Source of the DNA: CAYVNU01 sp964453265
Lineage (GTDB): Bacteria; Patescibacteriota; Doudnabacteria; UBA920
Length of the DNA stretch: 17,725 bases
Assembly (NCBI GenBank): GCA_964453265.1
Contig: CAYVNU010000024.1
Location: forward strand, 1-17,725
Direction: 5' to 3'
The translations under genes and the position numbers were made by a program. The notes beneath the pieces are model-generated. The model saw nothing but the letters and a program-made list of their open reading frames with translations, was not told the origin of the DNA and ran no database searches. Shown piece after piece: positions 13,470-17,725 of the stretch (its first letter is position 1; each line of letters starts with the position of its first letter).

Positions 13470-14489
13470 ATGAATCATAAGCTTATAGCGGTTTTTGCTT
13501 TACCGGTTTTATTTTCCGTTTATAACCTAAATAATTCCAAAGCAGTTTCTATTGCCTATCAGCATAAAACAGCTTTAAATACTAAAACTGAAACTCAGAC
13601 TATAAAACTAAGCAAGCCCCTAGAAAACAACCGCACTCAAACAAAAACTGAGCTTATTAAACTAATTGACTCTAGGTTAAAAAACCCGGAAATAATTAGC
13701 TTGTTTAAAGGTGAAAAAGGCGATATGGGACCAAAGGGCGAACCCGGAGAAAGAGGTCAGAATTTAATTACTTATAACCCAGAAAATACTTCAAACCAAG
13801 CTGTTTATATTCCTAGTACAATTTTAAATTCAGATTTAGGAACTTTATTTTCAGCCACAACCCTAACTTCAGAAGTTCTCCACGCCGGTAGTATTAATGC
13901 AAAAACCGTAGAACTCAGCGAAAACCTAAATGTTCAGGGTGAAAGCGTGTTTTCTAACAACTCTTTATTTGCAACCACAACTATAGAGAATTTAATTGTT
14001 AAACAACTATCTAGTGATTCAGGTGCCTATTTAAGCTCGGGCGGAGCCTGGGTTAATGCATCGTCTGAAAAATTAAAAGAAAATTTTACTGATATTTCTA
14101 ACGAAAATATTTTAGAAAAACTTAACCAGCTAAAAATAGAGCGTTGGAATTATAAAAATGAGCCCTCTTCAATAACACATGTTGGACCCACGGCTGAAAA
14201 TTTTTACAAAATTTTTCAGCTGGGAGGAAAACAGGGAGAAACTTCAATTTCAACAATAGACCCCAGCGGAATTGCCTTACTAAGCGCACAAAAGTTATAT
14301 CAAATGGTTACTGTATTAAAAGAAGAAATAAACCAAACAAAAAAATATCTTGAAAATAATTTATGTATAACCCAGCCTTTGCTAGAGCGAACCCTTGTAA
14401 CCAGTTCCCCGGAAACACTTACTAACTCTCAACAAACAGAAGAAAATTCCACCAGCACAATTCTGTCGGAAACTGTTACAAACGAATAA
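13470..14489 (+). CDS. Secreted protein with collagen-like stub and S74 (intramolecular chaperone) domain
   Basis: This 339-residue protein has a signal peptide (about 1-25), a polar stretch, a helical segment, then five Gly-X-Y triplets, GEKGDMGPKGEPGERG (81-96). A beta-rich region (about 120-190) resembles a phage-fibre stem. The S74 peptidase/chaperone domain follows (about 197-297): SSEKLKENF with Ser199 and Lys201, LKIERWNYKN, HVGPTAENFYKIFQLG and DPSGIALLSAQKLYQ. In phage tailspikes this domain trimerises, aids folding and cleaves itself off; whether it cleaves here is unknown. A Ser/Thr-rich tail of about 40 residues follows. It is the only gene on the plus strand in this part and shares the metal-repressor operators. 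No Shine-Dalgarno. A surface or adhesive role is inferred. Confidence 0.82.
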   Translation: MNHKLIAVFALPVLFSVYNLNNSKAVSIAYQHKTALNTKTETQTIKLSKPLENNRTQTKTELIKLIDSRLKNPEIISLFKGEKGDMGPKGEPGERGQNLITYNPENTSNQAVYIPSTILNSDLGTLFSATTLTSEVLHAGSINAKTVELSENLNVQGESVFSNNSLFATTTIENLIVKQLSSDSGAYLSSGGAWVNASSEKLKENFTDISNENILEKLNQLKIERWNYKNEPSSITHVGPTAENFYKIFQLGGKQGETSISTIDPSGIALLSAQKLYQMVTVLKEEINQTKKYLENNLCITQPLLERTLVTSSPETLTNSQQTEENSTSTILSETVTNE

Positions 14490-14497
14490 AGGTTCCC

Positions 14498-14563
14498 CGC
14501 CGCAAGCAGTGGCGTATTACTACAAGCAGCGGATCGCATTTCGCGGCAAGCCGCGAGGTATTA
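14498..14563. repeat. Two GC-rich palindromic repeat units
   Basis: Unit 1 is 14498-14519 and unit 2 is 14542-14563; they match at 17 of 22 positions and both end in GTATTA. Unit 2 forms the hairpin TCGCGGC/GCCGCGA. The block (14490-14620) is clearly more GC-rich than its surroundings and holds no gene. It may be a REP-like intergenic element; there is no T-run to make it a standard terminator. Confidence 0.6.
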
Positions 14564-14624
14564 AAACTGTATTAGCTCCTCGACTCGCTCGACTGCAAGA
14601 GCCGGACTCGCTATACATTGCTAA

Positions 14625-14645
14625 TAAAAAACCGCCCATTGGCGG
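14625..14645 (-). terminator. Intrinsic terminator after the receiver-domain gene
   Basis: The stem CCGCC/GGCGG with a 4-nt loop is followed by T6 on the minus strand, 5 bp beyond the gene stop. Confidence 0.8.
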
Positions 14646-14649
14646 AATG

Positions 14650-15036
14650 TTAAAATCCTTTAGCTAATTTGTCTTTAATTCTTTCCAGCAAGTCTGCCGG
14701 ACTACAGTCGCTTTTTACAAAATAATCGTAAACTCCGTTTTCCAAACATGCCTGAATAGTTTGAGTGTCGTTTAAATTTGTCAGGGCAATGCAGGGAATT
14801 TTGTTTATTTCCGGATTCTTTCTTATTTCTTTTAACATGGACATGCCGTCCATTTCCGGCATAAGTAAATCGGTAATTATTAAATCCGGTTTTTGTTTTT
14901 TAGCAAATTCCAAGCCCTCCAAACCATTTCGGCCTAAAATCACATTAAACCCCCGCTTGATTAAAGTGTCTTTTATGGCTTCGCCGAACATTATATCGTC
15001 TTCTACTAATAGGATTTTCTTTGCTAAATATCCCAT
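14650..15036 (-). CDS. Stand-alone response-regulator receiver (CheY-like)
   Basis: This 128-residue protein is a complete receiver domain and nothing more. The acidic pocket is VEDD (E12, D13, D14), the phospho-acceptor is Asp56 in IITDLLMPEMDG, the switch Thr86 is in ALTN, and Lys108 is in FVKSD. There is no output domain and no histidine kinase in the window, so it signals by protein contact or belongs to a multi-step relay. It has its own extended -10 promoter, a leader of about 37 nt and a terminator. The family is certain; partner and output are unknown. Confidence 0.94.
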   Translation of the reverse strand: MGYLAKKILLVEDDIMFGEAIKDTLIKRGFNVILGRNGLEGLEFAKKQKPDLIITDLLMPEMDGMSMLKEIRKNPEINKIPCIALTNLNDTQTIQACLENGVYDYFVKSDCSPADLLERIKDKLAKGF

Positions 15037-15079
15037 AGCCTAAATTTTGTTTTGTTTCCAAACCCTTAACTTTACCTAT

Positions 15080-15088
15080 ATTGTAGCA
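15080..15088 (-). promoter_or_regulatory. Predicted extended -10 promoter of the receiver gene
   Basis: TGCTACAAT (hexamer 15080-15085) is an extended -10 and no clear -35 is seen. The expected start is near 15073. Confidence 0.45.
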
Positions 15089-15117
15089 CAAATAAAAAAA
15101 GAGTTCGTCAGACCCTA

Positions 15118-15138
15118 CTCACAATTTAAAATTGTGAG
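15118..15138. repeat. Perfect 10-1-10 inverted repeat
   Basis: CTCACAATTT, one base, AAATTGTGAG, between the receiver promoter and the stop of the upstream gene. There is no T-run after it, so a protein-binding site is as likely as a terminator. Confidence 0.55.
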
Positions 15139-15160
15139 TTGTTTAAAGACGATTATTGAT

Positions 15161-15796
15161 TTATACCAGTATCTTTGCTGCTGTTTGCATGCAGTCTGGC
15201 CTATCGCAACAAAATACCTCCCGATTATCTTTCTTTGCAACGTATAAAGCTTTACGCAAACAATCAACAGAAACACACCCGGCGGTTTGAAAAGTTTTGA
15301 TTGGCTTAAACACAACTTCGGAGCAAGAGCCCATTAAGAAGGTGTTGAGCAGGTCTTCTCCACAAAACTCTTTGCCATCAACACAGAATGTCATGCGCCT
15401 GGCCATACCGCGGTCAATGCTCTGGACCATCGCAAACGTGGGGTTGTTTATGATTACCACCCACCAGGTTTCAACCTCTCCGGTGTGGATACCCCAATTA
15501 ACAACAACGAGACGTTCTGAATCGAACAAATACGCCCTGCCCTTTTCCTTTGTGCTACCAGATTCGTAGGCTAAAGACCATCCGCACACCAAAAATTTGT
15601 TATGTGTTTCCGGCTCCAGCTTCGCAATCTCTAACAGAACCGGTGTAGTAGATGATTTAAACACCGATCCCATAAATTCTTTGGAATAGATGGCTGCAAA
15701 AAGAGCTTCGGCTTGTATTTGCCAATCTTTGCAATTTCCAACCCAATGATATGATTCTGCGTCGCGCGACACGGACTTGATCAAAGAAATTTGCAT
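15161..15796 (-). CDS. Unrecognised 211-residue Cys-rich protein
   Basis: The family is not recognised. The protein has ten Cys, five of them near the end (C174, C179, then FCCDRPDCMQTA with C196, C197, C202). There is no signal peptide and no membrane helix. The middle (about 65-125) looks like beta-strands with conserved-looking aromatics (CGWSLAYESG, VNWGIHTGEVETWWVVI). The start is firm: AAGGAGG lies 5 nt before the ATG, the best ribosome-binding site in the window, while most neighbours have none. The coding sequence is also more GC-rich than its neighbours. Both features suggest gene transfer. It is divergent from the TrmB-type regulator, which may control it. Confidence 0.75.
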   Translation of the reverse strand: MQISLIKSVSRDAESYHWVGNCKDWQIQAEALFAAIYSKEFMGSVFKSSTTPVLLEIAKLEPETHNKFLVCGWSLAYESGSTKEKGRAYLFDSERLVVVNWGIHTGEVETWWVVIINNPTFAMVQSIDRGMARRMTFCVDGKEFCGEDLLNTFLMGSCSEVVFKPIKTFQTAGCVSVDCLRKALYVAKKDNREVFCCDRPDCMQTAAKILV

Positions 15797-15808
15797 GCTT
15801 CCTCCTTG

Positions 15809-15840
15809 TCATCTTAAGCTTTAAACTCTTGCCAAGATGA
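15809..15840. promoter_or_regulatory. Inverted repeat between divergent genes
   Basis: The 7-bp arms TCATCTT (15809-15815) and AAGATGA (15834-15840) are separated by 18 bp and overlap the -35 of the TrmB-type promoter. This is a possible operator for either divergent gene. Confidence 0.35.
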
Positions 15841-15857
15841 ACAAAAAATCATATAAT
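15829..15857 (+). promoter_or_regulatory. Predicted promoter of the TrmB-type gene
   Basis: The -35 TTGCCA (15829-15834) and -10 TATAAT (15852-15857) have a 17-bp spacer. The 34-nt leader contains AGTGG and CCACT arms 9 bp apart, which could be an autoregulatory site. Confidence 0.65.
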
Positions 15858-15897
15858 ATTTACAGTGAGTGGCAAATACCACCACTAAGAATACTAC

Positions 15898-16644
15898 ATG
15901 TATATAGAAATACTCCAAGAACTAGGTCTGTCACAAAATGAGGCTAAAATTTATGAGGCCTTGCTTGGAATTGGCAAAATTTCTGTGCCAAAAATTTCCG
16001 AAAAAACAAAAATCCACAAACGCAACATTTATGACACAATTCCACGGCTCTTAAACAAAGGTTTGATATATCAAATCACAGGAGGGAATGAAGCTAAGTA
16101 CGCTGCTATTGAACCGAATAAACTCTCTGACTTAATTTGGGAAAAAGAATCAAAATTACAAAAAATCCTGCCGGCCTTAACAAAACAATTTAAAAAAACC
16201 ACTTTAGGAGAAGCGGTTTATATTTATAAAGGTAAAGAGGGATTTAAAAATTATTTAAGGGACATACTTAAAACCGGAGAAGATGTTTATTTTATTGGGG
16301 CTAAAGGCGGATGGTTCGATAAAGATTTACAAACTTTTATAAAAAAGTTTTTGAAGGAAGCAAAAAACAAAGGCATTCGATATCAACATATTTTTGACCA
16401 CGAGGTAAAAAATTTAAGTTCCGACATTTTGCCTCAATTAGGAAAACCATATAAATTTTTACCCGCTAAATATTCCACTAATGGCGCTATAGATATTTTT
16501 GGCGACCATATTGTTACTTTTTCCGGCCTAACCCTAAAAAATGTTACCGATGATATAACTTTAGTAGTTATTGTAAATAGGGAATTGGCTAATTGCTACC
16601 GGACCTGGTTTAAGTTTATGTGGGACTTCTGCCCATCTCACTAA
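15898..16644 (+). CDS. TrmB-family transcriptional regulator
   Basis: This 248-residue protein has an N-terminal TrmB-type winged helix (about 1-75) with LGLSQNEAKIYEALL, the recognition region TKIHKRNIYDTIPRLLNKGLIY, and a short linker helix. The effector-side region (about 100-245) has EAVYIYKGKEGFKNYLRDIL, VYFIGAKGGWFDKDL and a C-terminal strand-rich part ending in YRTWFKFMWDF, like the phospholipase-D-fold domain found behind many TrmB helices. TrmB proteins are common in archaea, where they control sugar uptake; in Patescibacteria the ligand is unknown. No sugar genes are nearby. The likely targets are itself and the divergent Cys-rich gene. No Shine-Dalgarno. Confidence 0.85.
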   Translation: MYIEILQELGLSQNEAKIYEALLGIGKISVPKISEKTKIHKRNIYDTIPRLLNKGLIYQITGGNEAKYAAIEPNKLSDLIWEKESKLQKILPALTKQFKKTTLGEAVYIYKGKEGFKNYLRDILKTGEDVYFIGAKGGWFDKDLQTFIKKFLKEAKNKGIRYQHIFDHEVKNLSSDILPQLGKPYKFLPAKYSTNGAIDIFGDHIVTFSGLTLKNVTDDITLVVIVNRELANCYRTWFKFMWDFCPSH

Positions 16645-16652
16645 TTTTTACA

Positions 16653-16682
16653 AAAAACACCGCCTAAATAGGCGGTGTTTTT
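16653..16682. terminator. Bidirectional intrinsic terminator
   Basis: The stem AAAAACACCGCC/GGCGGTGTTTTT with a 6-nt loop serves the TrmB-type gene (+) and the Nudix gene (-) that converge here. Confidence 0.92.
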
Positions 16683-16683
16683 A

Positions 16684-16715
16684 TCCACCAAAAGCGGACA
16701 AGTATGCATGCGTTC
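16684..16715 (-). repeat. 32-nt terminator-linked repeat, copy 1
   Basis: It matches 17318-17349 at 28 of 32 positions. On the minus strand it reads towards, and ends 1 bp before, the terminator. The short stem keeps pairing through a G-U substitution (TCCGC/GTGGA). Confidence 0.7.
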
Positions 16716-16761
16716 GTTCGTTGAAATAAATTCAACACAATTCATTTCAAAGTCGAAAAAA

Positions 16762-17274
16762 CTAAATGTCCAAGATTCTCTTAAAGCCTTCGGCTGAACC
16801 TGCCCATTTTTCCGGATTCTTTGTCATAGACTCTAATATTTGCGCAGAGGGCATCCATTTCACTTCCACAACTTCGTTATCGGAAAAATTCAAATCTTTT
16901 AAACTACCTTCAAAAAGTAAAAAATAGACTTGGACATGTTCTTTATTTTTTCCATGATCTGAAGAATATATGCCCACCATTTTTAAATCAGCGCCTAGAA
17001 CTTTTATTCCTATTTCTTCTTCTAATTCTTTTTTAGCGGCTTCATTGTAGCTAATGCCTTTACTAACATGCCCGCCAAATCGGGCATCCCATTTATTGGG
17101 ATGCGAATCTTTATTAGGAGAGCGTAAATGCACTAGAATATTACCTTGTTTATTTTTTACGTAAATATGTACGGTTCTATGCCAATCTCCATCTTCATGA
17201 ACTAAAGCCCTGGACTTGGTTAGTCCGAGTGAAATATTGTTACTATCAAAAATTTCTAAAAATTCTTCTGACAT
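16762..17274 (-). CDS. Nudix hydrolase of the IDI/YfcD-like type
   Basis: I start this 170-residue protein at ATG 17274. An upstream in-frame ATG at 17343 would make 23 residues out of a terminator and a repeat, so I reject it. The fold is Nudix: HRTVHIYVKNKQGNILVHLRS, then WDARFGGHVSKGISYNEAAKKELEEEIGI, which fits the Nudix box loosely; Ile stands where the first Glu is expected, Lys replaces Arg, and ELEEE keeps the metal-binding glutamates. GGHV preceded by WDA is typical of the isopentenyl-diphosphate-isomerase-like and YfcD group. The substrate is some nucleoside or prenyl diphosphate and cannot be named. An extended -10 lies 6 nt from the ATG, so the transcript is probably leaderless. 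Confidence 0.9.
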   Translation of the reverse strand: MSEEFLEIFDSNNISLGLTKSRALVHEDGDWHRTVHIYVKNKQGNILVHLRSPNKDSHPNKWDARFGGHVSKGISYNEAAKKELEEEIGIKVLGADLKMVGIYSSDHGKNKEHVQVYFLLFEGSLKDLNFSDNEVVEVKWMPSAQILESMTKNPEKWAGSAEGFKRILDI

Positions 17275-17280
17275 ATAAAC

Positions 17281-17289
17281 ATTATAACA
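17281..17289 (-). promoter_or_regulatory. Predicted extended -10 promoter of the Nudix gene
   Basis: TGTTATAAT (hexamer 17281-17286) follows directly on the T-run of the 16S terminator. The expected start falls on the ATG at 17274. No clear -35. Confidence 0.6.
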
Positions 17290-17314
17290 AAAAAACGCCC
17301 ATAAGGCGTTTTTT
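17288..17314 (-). terminator. Intrinsic terminator of the 16S transcript
   Basis: The stem AAACGCC/GGGCGTTT, closed by A and T runs and a short loop, ends in T7 on the minus strand. It lies about 250 bp beyond the 16S 3' end, with no 23S gene between. Confidence 0.85.
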
Positions 17315-17317
17315 AAT

Positions 17318-17349
17318 TCCACCAAAGGTGGACAAGCATGCATCCGTTC
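17318..17349 (-). repeat. 32-nt terminator-linked repeat, copy 2
   Basis: This is the partner of 16684-16715. Here the stem is a perfect TCCACC/GGTGGA with a 3-nt loop, 3 bp before the A-run of the terminator, and is preceded on the minus strand by CCGTT/AACGG. Confidence 0.7.
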
Positions 17350-17564
17350 TTTTAACGGCTAAATAGTGATTCCCAACATTTACGGCGTTGAGATTCCTTA
17401 TAATCTTACGAGAATAAGGGTAGAATTACCTTTTACAAAACCAACAAGTCAATTCGTAATGAGAGTATGTGGCATCTTTAATTCGAAAATAAAAGATGAC
17501 GACCACTGGAATGTACACCAACAGTACCTTCGAAAAAGTACAGGATGTATATTTTATTCCTTAG
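17350..17564 (-). other. 16S rRNA 3' trailer
   Basis: There is no convincing gene in this stretch. On the minus strand it can form several hairpins: GTACTT/AGGTAC near the 16S end, CATCTTT/AAAGATG, and CCTTAT/ATAAGG around TCTCGTAAGA. The segment TTGTTGGTTTTGTAAAAGG resembles a 16S-23S spacer sequence, yet the region ends in a terminator rather than in tRNA or 23S genes. Confidence 0.5.
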
Positions 17565-17725
17565 AAAGGAGGTGATCCATCGACAGCTTCCGCTACCGAT
17601 GCCTTGTTACGACTTAGCCCCAGTTATGAGTTTCGGCCTAGGCCACCTTAAGGTGAACTTTAGCCGCTCCCCACTTCCATGGCTTGACGGGCGGTGTGTA
17701 CAAAACCCGAGAACGTATTCACCGT
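17565..17725 (-). rRNA. 16S ribosomal RNA, 3' end (partial)
   Basis: The minus strand reads GTACACACCGCCCG, then AAGTCGTAACAAGG, and ends in GGATCACCTCCTTT, the universal 16S tail with an intact anti-Shine-Dalgarno. The remainder of the gene lies beyond the right edge. Helix 44 between CCCGTCA and AACTGGGG is about 14 nt shorter than in E. coli and is capped by CACC/GGTG. The 3' end position is placed by homology to the usual mature end. Confidence 0.97.

Noticed and set aside
15118..15138. Perfect palindrome as a terminator of the Cys-rich gene
   Set aside because: The stem is AT-rich and no T-run follows; kept only as an inverted repeat.
2415..17274. UGA recoding to glycine as in Gracilibacteria and Absconditabacteria
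   Set aside because: Long genes read through with normal GGN glycine and contain no in-frame TGA, so only stop-codon avoidance can be claimed.
17275..17343. Upstream ATG of the Nudix gene
   Set aside because: It would translate through a terminator and a repeat; the promoter lies downstream of it.
17366..17575. Plus-strand 69-codon frame next to 16S
   Set aside because: It runs into the 16S 3' end on the other strand and covers a foldable trailer; no ribosome-binding site serves it.

Overview
The window is an AT-rich bacterial chromosome segment, most likely from a Candidate Phyla Radiation (Patescibacteria) genome. The evidence is a 16S rRNA 3' end with a shortened helix 44 at the right edge, a CAP-domain protein with the tandem-His N-terminus usual in that group, an IMP dehydrogenase without CBS domains, many small orphan membrane proteins, very tight gene spacing, and almost no Shine-Dalgarno sequences although the 16S tail keeps an intact CCTCC. 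The genetic code looks standard. All 20 complete genes end in TAA or TAG, none in TGA. No CRISPR array, transposase, tRNA or phage module was found.

Layout, right to left because most genes are on the minus strand. (i) 17725-17290: the 16S 3' end, a structured trailer and an intrinsic terminator, with no 23S following. (ii) 17274-14650: a Nudix hydrolase (-), a TrmB-type regulator (+) divergent from an orphan Cys-rich protein (-), and a lone CheY-like receiver (-). (iii) 14489-12172: a metal-homeostasis locus. A Fur/Zur-type repressor and a ZIP transporter form one operon. Divergent from it is a secreted protein with a collagen-like stub and an S74 chaperone domain. Two nearly identical 15-bp inverted repeats sit on the two promoters. 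(iv) 11897-8808: an RRM protein, a VKOR-family thiol oxidoreductase, two small membrane proteins and a membrane-anchored CAP protein. The RRM, VKOR and CAP genes are each preceded by leader sequence that can fold extensively. (v) 8678-7554: guaB. (vi) 7335-3201: a five-gene operon with 2-5 nt gaps, coding for a PIF1-like helicase, a DUF1294 protein, the tRNA hydroxylase TrhO, a TfoX-N protein and a VIT1/CCC1 metal transporter. (vii) 3017-1: two tandem copies of a small three-helix membrane gene, sharing a perfect 251-bp repeat but with different C-termini, then a secreted LCAT-like acyltransferase/lipase cut by the window edge.

Working together: repressor, ZIP importer and S74 surface protein look like one metal-responsive regulon, inferred from the shared operators. 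VKOR would supply disulfides to exported Cys proteins. The points that best repay a second look are the duplicated gene with exchanged tail, the three foldable leaders, the dual-operator metal/surface-protein switch, the leaderless-looking promoters, the terminator-linked 32-nt repeat and the unlinked 16S gene. Promoters, operators and RNA folds were read by eye and not computed.
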